DNA of 64,000 nucleotides from Leishmania martiniquensis (GCF_017916325.1 NC_090165.1:124001-188000), one strand, 5' to 3'. Counted from the first letter of the stretch, positions 19,871 to 29,981 are shown. Made by a program: numbers and translations. Notes: generated by a model not told the origin, from the letters alone.

Positions 19871-20737
19871 CTACTGGCCGGTAGCGGCGTCCGACTCGTC
19901 CGCTCCCATTGACATGACCTCCTCTGCAAGGAGTTTCAGCTCTGCCACCTTCTCCTCCACAAAGGCATTGGCAGTAGAGTCTACAACCGCAGCGAGCTCC
20001 TGTTGTACTCCATCCTCCAAACTGGCGTCCTGAAGCACCTTGACTGCCTTTGTCCGCGACTGCTTGATCCGCTGTCGAAAGGCTGAGACGATACTCTGCA
20101 CCTCTGCCACGGTCTTGTCGCGACGCGCCGTTGTAATGGGCAACATAGCCACCCGTATCTTTGTCCCCTCCTTAGAGACTTGCAGAGTGCTGTCAAACCT
20201 GCTGACACGCTGCAGAATGGCGCTGCCGAAGGACGCGGAGTTCGGCGTAATTTCGATGGTCAAGCGGCCCGTCTTCACCACCTGCGCAACTTTGGTGAGC
20301 ATCACCGAGTGGCCCCCAGCCACTTCCACCTCCAGCAACTCCAAGCACTTCGCCATGTTCAGTACTTTCATGGCACTGAGGTTCGCCTTCTCCGCCGCTT
20401 TCGCGTAGATTGCCTGAAGCTCTTCAGGGAAGTCGTCGGAGACCATCAACTGTGCCTCCTGCACAAGCTGCTCGCGGCTCTCGCGCTGGTCCCGGGTCTT
20501 GCCCATACGGCGCTCAGCGCGCTCCTCAAAAGTCAGCCGTCGAGCATCGCCGCGGTCCTTCTTTCGAACATCCTTTCGCAGTGGCGCTGTCACGGAGCAC
20601 CACGAAACCTTCGCCGTCACAAGGCCGCCTGTGGATACACAGGTCGGCGTGCGTGCGACCTGCGAGACAAAAGGCTCTGCGGCATCGCTGAGCAGTATGG
20701 TTGCGGGAAGCCGACAGCGGGTGACGAAGCAGCGCAT
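19871..20737 (-). CDS. Mitochondrial ribosome recycling factor
   Basis: A 288-aa protein whose C-terminal ~185 residues form a ribosome recycling factor domain, which with EF-G splits post-termination ribosomes. Recognisable RRF features are the GRLTIEITPNSASFGSAIL region, the MLPITTARRDKTVAEV segment (the RRF hinge area, usually P-x-x-T-x-E-x-R) and the closing three-helix coiled coil (RQRIKQSRTKAVKVLQ and following). The N-terminal ~90 residues are basic and Ser/Thr/Ala-rich, consistent with a mitochondrial presequence plus extension. Since trypanosomatids have no plastid, it should serve mitochondrial translation. The start at 20737 is the first in-frame ATG after the acceptor at 20793. 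Confidence 0.92.
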   Translation of the reverse strand: MRCFVTRCRLPATILLSDAAEPFVSQVARTPTCVSTGGLVTAKVSWCSVTAPLRKDVRKKDRGDARRLTFEERAERRMGKTRDQRESREQLVQEAQLMVSDDFPEELQAIYAKAAEKANLSAMKVLNMAKCLELLEVEVAGGHSVMLTKVAQVVKTGRLTIEITPNSASFGSAILQRVSRFDSTLQVSKEGTKIRVAMLPITTARRDKTVAEVQSIVSAFRQRIKQSRTKAVKVLQDASLEDGVQQELAAVVDSTANAFVEEKVAELKLLAEEVMSMGADESDAATGQ

Positions 20738-22291
20738 AGAGAGCGCGTATTCGTGCGCGTGTGCCTGCGTGTATACCCGCTGAACTAAAACGCTAGGGGA
20801 GAAAGAGAAAGTTCCACCGACGACTTGCGGAGCTACAGCGCGCACGCATGACTACAGCAGAGGCCCGTGACCGCCGCGCGTTCCCACGGTGGCAGAGTGA
20901 GAGAGGTTACGTCGAGCAAGAGGGAGAGAGAGAGAAAAAAGGCAGCGAAGGAAACCTATCTTGTCGGCATGCGCCAAAGGGGGCCACGACCGTAAACGCA
21001 CTCACAGAGGCTCCGATAAGTCAGCGCGGAAGCTGTCAAGTTTATGGGAGAGCCACGGAGACGAGAGGGTGCGTGCAGGCAGCCTTGTCCTGTGCGCGGA
21101 CGCGCATCAGCGTCTCCTAAACATGCAGCCACTAGAACCCTCTCGCTCCCTCATGAGTGCTAGTCCGCGCTCAGAGCATTTTCAGCTCCGCTGCGATCGA
21201 GACTCTCGCGTATCTCCTCCCTCCGCCAGCCAGTCCGCCGGGTGCAATGTCATGGGCTTTGCGTTTCTGTTTAGCATTGTGTGCTTGCTGCTTCGTGTGA
21301 CGCTCTTAATCGCATAAGCGTCCTTTGAATGTTAGACTGTTATGAAACCTGAGAACAGAAACAATGGCCGATAAGCCGTCTTCTCTCTCACACGCCCCTC
21401 CTCCCTCGCCACAGATGCTGCAGGAGTCCTGCACTCGTGCCCCCTCTTTCACCGTGCCCTCCCTCCACTGTAGTCTCTCTCAAGTATTAGCCTTCTCCTC
21501 TCCGCGCGGGGAGGGGCGGATGAAGAGGTGGGTGGAGCACAGCAGCCCCGCTGACCTCACCACCGCAGCCATCGCGCTCCCCCTCAGCCAAGGCACACCT
21601 GCAGGCACACGCGCAGACGGGCACAGAAAGAATTGCGAGAGGGAGAGAGCGGTGATATGCTGGCGCCTGCAGTCATGCAGCTGGGGTGTGCTTTCAAGAG
21701 AGGAGAGAGACAGAGGCAGCGGCAATGGTAAGAAAAGCTGATCGCCCCGTGCCATCCGCGATGCCGCGACGGTTCTCTACCTCCTCATCGATCAACGGTG
21801 AATTATGCGCCTCCGTTCGCCTCTGCCCCACCCCCTCTTGATGCGCTAAGCGGCGAGAGAGAGAGTGAAATAGGGCAGAGGAGAACAGCCGATATTGCGC
21901 TGCCAAGAAGGCTGCGAAGCCGAGATGAGGTCACAAGTTGGCCCCTCGAGTCCTCTCCTCCATCCCTCCACACAAAAAAGGGGGGCACAGAGAGACAGAC
22001 AGCACCGTTGTCAGAGTCTCTCCCGCATTGTGCGCCGGGCGGAGGGGAAAGCGGCAAACAGCCCCGACATGCGTGACACGCGAGATGGAGAAAGAGAAAG
22101 GGGGGAAGAAAACAGAGGCCCCGTCAAGCGACACACACACAGATACGCAAAGTGTGGGGGGACTGAGAGAGAGCGCGCACACACGCAAGTGTTTGAGCAA
22201 CACCGGTTCGACGCACAGATGCTCCACCAAAGGCCTCCTCTTCCTTCCCCGCGGCAGGTCCGGGAGGGGGAAGGTTCACCTACGCTGTTGC
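20738..22291. other. Intergenic region
   Basis: RRF leader and splice site at the left end, then about 1.4 kb of eIF4E4 3' UTR. No coding frame was supported. Confidence 0.65.
20793..20812 (-). promoter_or_regulatory. Trans-splice acceptor for RRF
   Basis: A minus-strand pyrimidine run (TTTCTCTTTCTCCCCT) ends directly in AG (complement of CT at 20793-20794), 56 nt before the ATG. This excludes upstream in-frame extensions. Confidence 0.8.
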
Positions 22292-23629
22292 TTAGTAGCG
22301 CCGGCGGTTCTTCCTCTGCTTTTCAGCAGCTAAGGCGGCTGCCGCGTGGGAGCGCTCCTGCATCATGGCGTGTGTCAAGTACGTGGTGCAGAAGGAGCCG
22401 CCGAGGATCGGATGCCAGAGCTCGGCCAGGTCCTTCTGCAGCGCGCTCGAGTCCTTCGTTACCCACAACTCCAGCCAGTAGGCGCGTTCGCGAACCTTCA
22501 GCACCACACCGTTAACGGTCTCCCGCACCGACGGGGACCAGGAGTCGCCGATGGTGCGGCAGAGGAGGAGCTCCCACGCCTCGTCAATCTGGGCAGAGCT
22601 CATCTTCACCTTCACGATGCCGCCGTCTCGGTTGGCGGGGTCCTCCCACTTGGGGTCGATGCCGTCGCGGAAGAGATACAGCGTGCTGAGCTGCAGCTCG
22701 GACGGAGCCGCGATGTTGTTCATCACCCTCCAGAAGGTCGCAATGCTGTCCACACGGAACACTAACGTAGGGTTGTAGTCCTCTTCCCTAATATTCTCGC
22801 CCAAGGTCGTGGGGAGGTAGAAGAGACACCACAAATCGTCCAGCATCATCTCGATGTTCTCCTTCGTCGGGTCCTCCGAGGGGACGAGGGCGAGGGGGGA
22901 CGGCTGCGTCAGCACCACACGCGCGAGGGTGCGCTGCGGCACGTAGGCAGCCGCAGCTGCATTCAAGGCACTATTCTTGCTAATGGTCTCGATTTCAGAG
23001 GCGCTCTTGAGGCTCAGGCGAGAGGGCTGGATGATGGGGGAATTGTGGAGGCTGCGGCGCACCGCCCCGGCCGGAGATCGTGCTTGGCCACCAGCGGCAG
23101 CAGGCGCTCTGGCCAGCTCCATGTCCGCCGTGGAGGTGGGTAGAGCTTCGAGCCCGCCGTCGGGGCCGTTGCGCCGGCCCGGCAAGAACTCTGTGGCGTT
23201 GGGGTTCATGTGGTGACGTGGGACCGTGGCAGGACTAAAGCGGGTCGGCACACTGCGTGCTGCCACAGCGGGGCTACGCTCACCTGGCGCAGTGGCAGGA
23301 GACGGAGGAGGAATCGCGCTTGCCGTCATGGAGGCAGTGGGGTGTATCGGATGGACGGGTGGCAGGTTTGGCGCATATTGCGCCGAGGGCGCCGGCGCCC
23401 TGTGTGCCGCAAATGTCTGGTGCCCCGCCGCAAAGGAGGAAGCATGGTTGTTTCCTGGCACTGAGGGCGGAGGCATGGGATACGTGGTGTTGACGCCAGT
23501 GCAGGTGACGCTGATCTTGGACTTAGCCGGTGTCACCGACTTCGGCGGCGCGGCAGCAACCGTCTTTTTCATGCTAATCGCAAAGGACGGGCTGTACTCA
23601 GCCGCCCTCACATCGAGAGGGGTAGACAT
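22292..23629 (-). CDS. EIF4E4: Cap-binding translation factor eIF4E4
   Basis: A 445-aa eIF4E homologue with a ~250-residue extension typical of trypanosomatid eIF4E3/eIF4E4. The cap-binding core spans about 254-410. Trp328-Glu329 (PKWEDP) match human Trp102-Glu103, and Trp389 (LELWVTK) matches Trp166. The position of human Trp56 appears to be Tyr285. Phe-Trp at 299-300 fits the eIF4G-binding face. The extension contains MNPNATEFLPG (141-151), a good PAM2 motif for the MLLE domain of PABP; published work reports eIF4E4-PABP1 binding. About eight Ser/Thr-Pro sites (13, 33, 110, 119, 132, 185, 197, 244) suit the known phosphorylation of this protein. It probably nucleates the main eIF4F complex. 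The neighbouring AspRS gene matches my memory of the eIF4E4 locus, which favours eIF4E4 over eIF4E3. Confidence 0.92.
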   Translation of the reverse strand: MSTPLDVRAAEYSPSFAISMKKTVAAAPPKSVTPAKSKISVTCTGVNTTYPMPPPSVPGNNHASSFAAGHQTFAAHRAPAPSAQYAPNLPPVHPIHPTASMTASAIPPPSPATAPGERSPAVAARSVPTRFSPATVPRHHMNPNATEFLPGRRNGPDGGLEALPTSTADMELARAPAAAGGQARSPAGAVRRSLHNSPIIQPSRLSLKSASEIETISKNSALNAAAAAYVPQRTLARVVLTQPSPLALVPSEDPTKENIEMMLDDLWCLFYLPTTLGENIREEDYNPTLVFRVDSIATFWRVMNNIAAPSELQLSTLYLFRDGIDPKWEDPANRDGGIVKVKMSSAQIDEAWELLLCRTIGDSWSPSVRETVNGVVLKVRERAYWLELWVTKDSSALQKDLAELWHPILGGSFCTTYLTHAMMQERSHAAAALAAEKQRKNRRRY

Positions 23630-24645
23630 CGCCGTAGTGAACGCGATTGCGGGCTGGGGCGCCACCGAGATGCAAAGCTCAAAGATGCTGGGAGAGAAAG
23701 AGAGAGAGAAGAGGCCTATCGGATGGGCGACGCGTGGGCGAGGCGCAAAACGCCGAGGCTCCTGTGCGATGTACCGCAGCGGGCAGATGTGAGGAGGTGC
23801 GAGCACGCACAGATACCAGTAAGCGCGCGCACGAGGAGGCGCAGATGTGTGTGAGAGGGCGGTGGGGTGGGAGAGGTGCACCACTGCCGTGAAAAGGCAA
23901 AGGGGAACAGAGAAGAAGCGATAGGCGCCGAGGCTGGAGGATGGCAGGCGCGCCCTCGCACAAGCTCGCAATGTAAGCGAAAACGATGCAGATACAAGAG
24001 AAGACAGCGCTGTCGTGAAGCGCGTTGCGACTGCGGACTCGATTAACGGCAGTGCTCGCCGACAGAGAAGAGGGAGCAATGCTGAGTGGAGCGATGGGCG
24101 CCCCCATGAAGGAGAAGGTTGCTGAGGCAAAATAGTGCGTGAGTGCCTTCTTCCACGCAGAGACACGTGCGAGTGCGTGTCGCCCAACGAATGGGCCGAA
24201 GGGGAGGAAGGGGGGAGGCGGAGCTACTCTTCCCGTCACTGCTCGCATACCCGCTGCTCTTTCTCCTGCCACCATCACCACCGCAGCAGGCGACGGCCTC
24301 TACGAGGAGGTCGCTAAGCCGTGAGAGCCTCAAGCAGAGAAGTTGAAGAACGCAAAGACGCGATGGCAAGCAGTAGCAGCAATGTCAGGCAAGTGGCGAG
24401 CGATGCTGCGTGAATGTGCGGTGCGGCAGATCAGCGCCGGTTACCAGCGCGCGTCATCGAAAAGAGGGAAGCACCTTGCGGGCCATGTGGGGATGACATA
24501 ATGCATTATGAAAAATCGTCGCAGGGCGCACAAACAGAGAAACTTAAAGAGAGAGAGAGAGCGGCAGATCGCTCGCCTCGGTGGTGGGCTGGACAAATTA
24601 AGAGCTCGAGAAGCCATCGAGCCAGAGAGCGCCGTACGGCTGTCC
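23630..24645. other. Intergenic region
   Basis: eIF4E4 splice site and leader, then the AspRS 3' UTR. The eIF4E4 frame happens to stay open far upstream but crosses the pyrimidine tract and is not coding there. Confidence 0.7.
23688..23715 (-). promoter_or_regulatory. Trans-splice acceptor for eIF4E4
   Basis: The minus strand reads CTTCTCTCTCTTTCTCTCCC then AG (complement of CT at 23688-23689), about 58 nt before the ATG at 23629. It fixes the start and excludes the long upstream open frame. Confidence 0.85.
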
Positions 24646-26298
24646 CTAGGGAGTCGTGCGCTGCGGATCACGAGGAAACAGGGAAGCCAGGCGCACGTTG
24701 CTCAGCCCAAGGTACAGCATGACCACACGCTCCAGCCCAATGCCAAAGCCGCCATGCGGCCATGCACCAAGGCGGAACGAGTCGACGTATTCCTTGATCG
24801 GCGTCAGATCAACGCTCAGCATCTTGGCGCGCGCCAGTAGGAGATCGGGGTCGTGGATACGCTGCGCTCCGCTCGAAATTTCCTCGCCACGGATGAACAT
24901 GTCGTACGAATTCGTGAAGCGCGCGTCGTCTTGGCACTCCATCGTGTAGAACGGACGCGCTGAGGAGGGAAAGCGGTCGGCTATGAAAAAGTCTGTGCCG
25001 TAGCGCTCCTTCACAAGCCTGCCGAGCAGCTTCTCGTTCGTCGTGTTGATGTCGTCAGTCGGCGCCATCTTCTCCTCCAGTACAGTGTTTAGCAGATCGA
25101 TGCAGTGCACGTAGTTGATGCGCAGCATACGGCTATCCATGTTGTGCACGCGTGCCTGGTACCTGTCTGTTGGATCGACGCCCTCCGAGATGATACCGAC
25201 GCCGAGCTCCTTCATCTTCTCCGGGGTGAGCCTCCACACAAGAGGCTCGAACGGGTATTGCCTGCACACGTCCTGCAGCTCCATTGTGTGCGTGGCAAGG
25301 CGCTCGAACATGTAGTTGAAGAGGCCCTCCGCCACATCCAGCACCTCGTAGTAGTGCTCACTGATGCGCATCTCCACGTCCAGTCCGACAAACTCCGTCA
25401 GGTGGCGATGCGTATTGCTGTTCTCCGAGCGAAACACAGGTCCCACCTCGAACACGCGCGGCACATCACCTTGGAGCACCATCTGCTTGTATAGCTGTGG
25501 CGACTGGGCGAGATACGCAAAGCGGTGGAAGTACTCCAGCTTGAAGACGTTGGCGCCACCCTCGCTCGGTGCGTTGATGATCTTCGGCGAGTGGATCTCG
25601 CAGAAGTCGTTGTCGATAAGAAATTGGCGGAAGTATTGGCACACGCGGGACTGGAGGCGGAAGATCGCGCCGGAAGCCGGCGTGCGAAGGTCCATCCACC
25701 GGCTATTCAAGCGCGTGTCAAAGTTCACCGTGGCGCCTCCGTCCGACTCCGCTCGGCTCGCGTCCTCGAGCGTGAAGGGGAGCGTACGCAGCGACTCCGT
25801 CACTGTGTGGATCTTCCGCACCCTCAGCTCAATTGTCGAGTGCGACGTCGATGTGATTGGCTGCTCCGCCTCGCACACGGTGGCCTCCACATCGACGATC
25901 GACTCCAAAGGGATCTGCCCCATGAAGTCGATCATCTCCTTCGGCACGTCGCCTTCCACGGCAGCCATCGCCTGCACGGAGTTCCCCTCATCGCGCAGCA
26001 CCATGAACGCCATCTTACCCTTCTTGCGCGTGGTCGACACACGGGCGCGGACCAGCACTGTCTTACCCCTTAGCTCCAGATGCGACAGATCCGAAACCGG
26101 GACATACGTCCGCGACTTGTAGGTCGTCGACTGCACCATTGGCGCGGCACCGAAGATGTCCTTGTACTTCTGCAGAAGGGCCGCCTTTTCCTCGGCGCGG
26201 GCCTTCTCCTCAGCCAAGCGCGCCGCCTTTCGGGCCTCCTTGTCGCTCATCTTCTTCTCCGTCACGGGCGCTTTGGCATCGGCGGCGCCGGAGCTCAT
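24646..26298 (-). CDS. Aspartyl-tRNA synthetase, cytosolic type
   Basis: A 550-aa class IIb synthetase that charges tRNA-Asp. A Lys/Glu/Ala-rich N-terminal helix (about 12-45) resembles the tRNA-binding extension of eukaryotic AspRS. The OB-fold anticodon domain (about 60-175) contains VLVRARVSTTRKKGKMAF. The catalytic domain holds the HSPKIINAPSEGGANVF region and motif 2 (EVGPVFRSENSNTHRHLTEF). The RGEEISSGAQRIHDP segment and motif 3 (GIGLERVVMLYLGLSNVR) follow. It ends in FPRDPQRTTP, the usual eukaryotic AspRS terminus, so it is full length. No mitochondrial presequence is seen after the chosen ATG. The upstream open frame crosses a pyrimidine-rich leader and microsatellite and is not included. 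Confidence 0.96.
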   Translation of the reverse strand: MSSGAADAKAPVTEKKMSDKEARKAARLAEEKARAEEKAALLQKYKDIFGAAPMVQSTTYKSRTYVPVSDLSHLELRGKTVLVRARVSTTRKKGKMAFMVLRDEGNSVQAMAAVEGDVPKEMIDFMGQIPLESIVDVEATVCEAEQPITSTSHSTIELRVRKIHTVTESLRTLPFTLEDASRAESDGGATVNFDTRLNSRWMDLRTPASGAIFRLQSRVCQYFRQFLIDNDFCEIHSPKIINAPSEGGANVFKLEYFHRFAYLAQSPQLYKQMVLQGDVPRVFEVGPVFRSENSNTHRHLTEFVGLDVEMRISEHYYEVLDVAEGLFNYMFERLATHTMELQDVCRQYPFEPLVWRLTPEKMKELGVGIISEGVDPTDRYQARVHNMDSRMLRINYVHCIDLLNTVLEEKMAPTDDINTTNEKLLGRLVKERYGTDFFIADRFPSSARPFYTMECQDDARFTNSYDMFIRGEEISSGAQRIHDPDLLLARAKMLSVDLTPIKEYVDSFRLGAWPHGGFGIGLERVVMLYLGLSNVRLASLFPRDPQRTTP

Positions 26299-26311
26299 GA
26301 TGTGGTGCTCA

Positions 26312-26334
26312 CTCGAAAGAGAGAGGGGGAGGGC
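26312..26334 (-). promoter_or_regulatory. Candidate trans-splice acceptor for AspRS
   Basis: A minus-strand C/T run (CCCCTCTCTCTTTCG) is followed by AG (complement of CT at 26312-26313), giving a leader of about 13 nt. A more distal AG cannot be excluded. Confidence 0.5.
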
Positions 26335-26621
26335 GGCTTTGGTGCGAGTCTCTGGCTTCGATCTCTGCTGTTGGTGTTGCGAATACCGGGAGAGCGGTGG
26401 ACTGCCGATGGGAAGAGGGAGGAGGAAGAGAGGAAGAGAACGTTTGTAAGGTCGATGACGACTTGACTGACGAATGATGTTGGGGTGATGCGTGTTTGCG
26501 CGGGAAAGTGGAGACGGACTCCGCACAGAGACAGACAGACAAAGAGAAAGAGAAAGAGAGGGGGGTGGAAATGCCGGTGGAGAGTGCGAGGTGAGGGTCT
26601 GCTCACAGATGTGCCGCATAC

Positions 26622-26663
26622 GCACACACACATATATATATACATATATGTATGTGTGTGTGT
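26622..26663. repeat. CA/TA/TG compound microsatellite
   Basis: Runs of CA, then TA, then TG in sequence over about 42 bp, 324-365 bp upstream of the AspRS start. Confidence 0.9.
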
Positions 26664-27294
26664 TTACGGTGATGGTGCACGACGGCAGCGAGACGTGGGC
26701 AGGTTCAACGGGGCCGTCCCTCACCCGAGGGCAGTATCAGTCGTACGAAGAAGACGAATGCGCTCGCAGCATGCAGCGACGTCGTGCTCGCTGTGCTGCA
26801 CCTCTTCACACTCTCCCCCACGCCGCGTGCTACTTGACGATAGGAAAGAGGCACGCCTGCCTATGATACAGGCGCGGAGGTGCGCGGCATGGGGAGAGTG
26901 ACGATCTCCATGCATGCGCAGTAGCAGCACTGCCCCTTCTCTCGCACGGCTTGCCTAACGGCGTAAGCTGCGCTTCTTCCAGCCAAAGCGCCGCACCTCG
27001 CCCCTTTGTTTCTGCGGTGTGACGAGCCGCATCAGGCACATACCCACGCACGCACGCGGAAGCGCCCATCAGGCGCGTGGCTCTGCGACACTCTAAGTGA
27101 GAAGAGCCGAGAGTCGATCAGCACGCACCTCTTTCTCTCAAGACACGAAAAGGGAGAGAGAAGCGAGACGAGCCGGCATACACGTGCGCACCGCAAAGCC
27201 TGCTGCAACTACGCAGAAGGGCTCCCACAACTCCAAGAGGGGTGCCTCAGTTCCCCGCCTCATCCCCCGTGTGCTGCGTCGCCTGCCGTCAGGT

Positions 27295-29289
27295 TCACTT
27301 CAGAAAATCCTGCACCTCCGCCACCCCACAGTCGGTATTCGATTCCTCTTTTTTTGCTCTCCTGTCGCGCCGCTGCGCCTCCTCAAGTGCATCCATGTCC
27401 TGCAACCGCCGTATAGTGAACTCCCCCTGACTTCGCTGTCCGCCCGGCGCAGCGTTACCGCCACCCCGGGACTTGGCTATCTGCAGCCACTGCGGCAGCA
27501 AGCGCTCGAGTTGCGCTAGCCCAATGCCCTCAATGGCACGGCGCACCGACGGGTTCAGCTGCTGCAGCAGCTCCGCTGATGGGAACGCCGTGTCCTTGTC
27601 GGGCATCTTGGCATAGAGGGCAGCGGCGAGGTCCAGCGGCTGCCACTCTGAGGCACGGCGGATCAGCACCTTAGTGGGGTCCTCCTCTTCCGCAAAGTCC
27701 ACGGTAAAGTAGTGAGGGTAGGTGGCGAGCCATGGTGCGATCTTGGTGGGAAGACCGGAGGCGCGCATCTCAATAGGAAGGAGCTGCATCGCGTCGCGCA
27801 GGTTGAGCGTCTGGTATGGCGGAAAGCGATCGTACCAAACGTTGAGAATCTGCTCTCGCGTGTACACCACCGGCGTGTGCTGTGAGAAAGTCGCGTTCAG
27901 CCGCCCCGCAGCAGTTGCTGACAACGAAGGCGGCTGCGATCGTGCCCCGTGTGCTGACGACGACGAGGAAGACGCCGCGGAGGTTGCCGTGCTGGAGCCC
28001 CGCGCGGTGACCACCTCATTGTCCGCATCGATGGTAGCTGTTCTTGTGCTGGCAGAGGACGGTGGCGGCGGCGGTGACCTGCAGATCCACATAGACACCT
28101 GCAACATGTCGTTCGACACCGCCAGCGACCGGCCGTGAGCGCGCAGAAATCCCGCAAAGCTTCGGAATCGCCGCTTGATCTCCTGCTTCTGTGCCCGGGC
28201 GAGCTGCTCATACAGCGGTGTTATGTTCACCCAATGAGGAATGTCGCTGTCGCAGACATGCCGCTTGATAAGCGCTGCCACCTGTGGGAGAGGAGAGATG
28301 TCCAGCGTGAGCTCGTCGAGCGCCAGAGGGGCGAGGTGGGGTGGCCGGCGCCGGATGCGTCCATCAACGACCTGGAACTCCTCCGGCAACTTCACGGCAA
28401 TGGAGAAGAGGCCGCCTTGGCAGTTGAAGTAGGGATGAAACAGAATGTCCTCTGGGATGCGCTCCTCCAGCGCATCTATGGCGGTGAACTCCCCCGGCAC
28501 GAGATTGCGCAGGCGATCCAAAACCGGCACATGCTCCTCTAGCCGCACACGCATCGCCGGCGGCGGGGCAGGAGGAGTGATGAGCACTCGCCTCGTACTA
28601 TTCGACTCGATGTTCTCCGCGCAGACAATGAACTCCGGCTTCACTACGTAGCTGGTTGTCTGGCCAACGTCTGACATCATGTACTTGTCATCCGCTACGC
28701 CGCGCTGCGGGTGGATCAGGTCGGGGTGCAGTCGCACGTTGACGCGGCCGGAGTCAACGACGAGGACGTCGAAGAGAAAGGGAAACTTTTTGAAGAAGTT
28801 GAGGAGTCGGCTGCGGCCCACGACCTCCTCGCGAACGTCGTCCGGAAGCATCGAGGCGACACAATGAAAAGGCACGTAATATGTCGGCACGTAGAGTGCA
28901 AACACATTGGCGACCTCCTGGGGCGAAAGCATGTGTATGCTTGTGCTGTGGCTGGTGCCTCCACCGTGGGCCGGCGTGAGGCGCGCAGAGGAAAGTGGTG
29001 GCGGCGGAGGGAGAAAGCTGCCGGCACGCCCTGTCGCGAGGCCACCCGGTGGAGGCGGTGGAGGGAGGCGCCCTCTGTCCACGCCTCCGGCGTGGCGCCG
29101 TGCCGCGTCGACGGCGCTATGCAAACATGTCGCGACACAGCAGCGGAAAGTAGTCGTGGAGATTCTCCGGCACGGTCCCAATGTGTGAGTGAAGTGTGCT
29201 GCGGTCTGCAGTGGCATTAACAGGGCCATGCCACCGCAGCGGAGTCGACTGTATCTGACAGGGGACGGCCCGCTGCCAACTAAGCTCAT
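27295..29289 (-). CDS. Probable mitochondrial protein with five winged-helix-like repeats
   Basis: A 664-aa protein I cannot assign to a named family. The first ~60 residues lack acidic residues and are rich in Arg, Ser, Thr and Ala, as in a mitochondrial presequence; proline-rich linkers follow. The rest contains five copies of a ~65-residue unit, at about 122-187, 254-316, 334-402, 476-545 and 552-628. Each has a helix, then a Leu-Pro/Arg helix (for example MLPDDVR, LLPIEMR, QLNPSVRR), then a segment like LFxxFPxxFxV and a closing basic strand (VRL, IRRR, VLIRR, TIRR). The pattern is that of a small helix-strand nucleic-acid-binding module. Kinetoplastid mitochondrial RNA-editing accessory and mitoribosome proteins are candidates by inference only. 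The ATG at 29268-29289 region is used; a second in-frame ATG lies 20 codons later. Confidence 0.85.
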   Translation of the reverse strand: MSLVGSGPSPVRYSRLRCGGMALLMPLQTAAHFTHTLGPCRRISTTTFRCCVATCLHSAVDAARRHAGGVDRGRLPPPPPPGGLATGRAGSFLPPPPPLSSARLTPAHGGGTSHSTSIHMLSPQEVANVFALYVPTYYVPFHCVASMLPDDVREEVVGRSRLLNFFKKFPFLFDVLVVDSGRVNVRLHPDLIHPQRGVADDKYMMSDVGQTTSYVVKPEFIVCAENIESNSTRRVLITPPAPPPAMRVRLEEHVPVLDRLRNLVPGEFTAIDALEERIPEDILFHPYFNCQGGLFSIAVKLPEEFQVVDGRIRRRPPHLAPLALDELTLDISPLPQVAALIKRHVCDSDIPHWVNITPLYEQLARAQKQEIKRRFRSFAGFLRAHGRSLAVSNDMLQVSMWICRSPPPPPSSASTRTATIDADNEVVTARGSSTATSAASSSSSSAHGARSQPPSLSATAAGRLNATFSQHTPVVYTREQILNVWYDRFPPYQTLNLRDAMQLLPIEMRASGLPTKIAPWLATYPHYFTVDFAEEEDPTKVLIRRASEWQPLDLAAALYAKMPDKDTAFPSAELLQQLNPSVRRAIEGIGLAQLERLLPQWLQIAKSRGGGNAAPGGQRSQGEFTIRRLQDMDALEEAQRRDRRAKKEESNTDCGVAEVQDFLK

Positions 29290-29305
29290 GGTGGTGTCCG
29301 GCACC

Positions 29306-29351
29306 CACACACACACACACAGACGAGCCACAAATATATATATATATATAA
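29306..29351. repeat. CA and TA microsatellite
   Basis: A CA run (29306-29320) and a TA run (29333-29351) only 17-62 bp upstream of the 664-aa reading frame, within its presumed 5' UTR. Confidence 0.9.
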
Positions 29352-29415
29352 AGGGACGTGGATGTCTTTTAGGTTCTGTTGCTGCGCACACTGACAACCT
29401 CGAGTGTAAAAACTG

Positions 29416-29480
29416 CTATGACGCAAGTGAGACAGGCGGGGGTGAGATAAGAGGAGTGGGGTTGAGGAAAGCGGAGAAGG
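29416..29480 (-). promoter_or_regulatory. Trans-splice acceptor for the 664-aa gene
   Basis: A long minus-strand C/T tract ends near CATAG (complement of CT at 29416-29417), about 125 nt before the ATG. Confidence 0.6.
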
Positions 29481-29981
29481 GGGCTCTCTGATGCACGCCT
29501 GAGGTGGTCCTCGCTTCACGCAGAGAGTGGTGGCGGCGAGGCTGGTGAAAGATGTGGTGGCGCAGACGTACAGGGCGCGCTCACCCATCCTGCCACGCGC
29601 ACTCCACGCACCACTTGCTTCCGATGATCCCTGCATGTACGAGACGCGGCGCCGCAGCTCTCGCCATGTCAGCCGTGTCCGAGCCCACAGGCCCTCGTCG
29701 CATCGATTTCCTCTGGTAAGTACGTGTGAAAGAGAGCAACACCATACGCGCAACGGTGTCGCTGCCGATCCTGGCCTACTGCACCTTGCTGTGCGAGGGT
29801 GGGTGCCCGCTCCTCCACTCTGCGTAGGCGTGTGACGGCTCTGTGTGGTCCTCTCTTGCTGTTGTTAGCACATGGAGTTAGTTACGCGCATTCAATACGG
29901 TGGAGGGGGGGGAGCCGAGCAAAACACGCCGGCATTATAGGAACGCTTGCGGTGGCTTCGTTGGCTGCACCCTTCCGTACC

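Larger units (their letters stand above)
26299..27294. other. Intergenic region
   Basis: AspRS leader, a compound microsatellite and the 3' UTR of the 664-aa gene. No coding frame was supported. Confidence 0.7.
29290..29981. other. Intergenic region
   Basis: Leader with microsatellite and splice site, then the bystin 3' UTR. Nothing else was recognised. Confidence 0.7.

Noticed and set aside
23630..24187. N-terminal extension of eIF4E4 by 186 codons
   Set aside because: It crosses the splice-acceptor pyrimidine tract at 23690-23715, so it would not be in the mature message.
26299..26724. Upstream extension of AspRS
   Set aside because: Encodes a microsatellite-derived Ile-Tyr-Val run and Pro/Ser-rich leader; the conserved protein begins at 26298.
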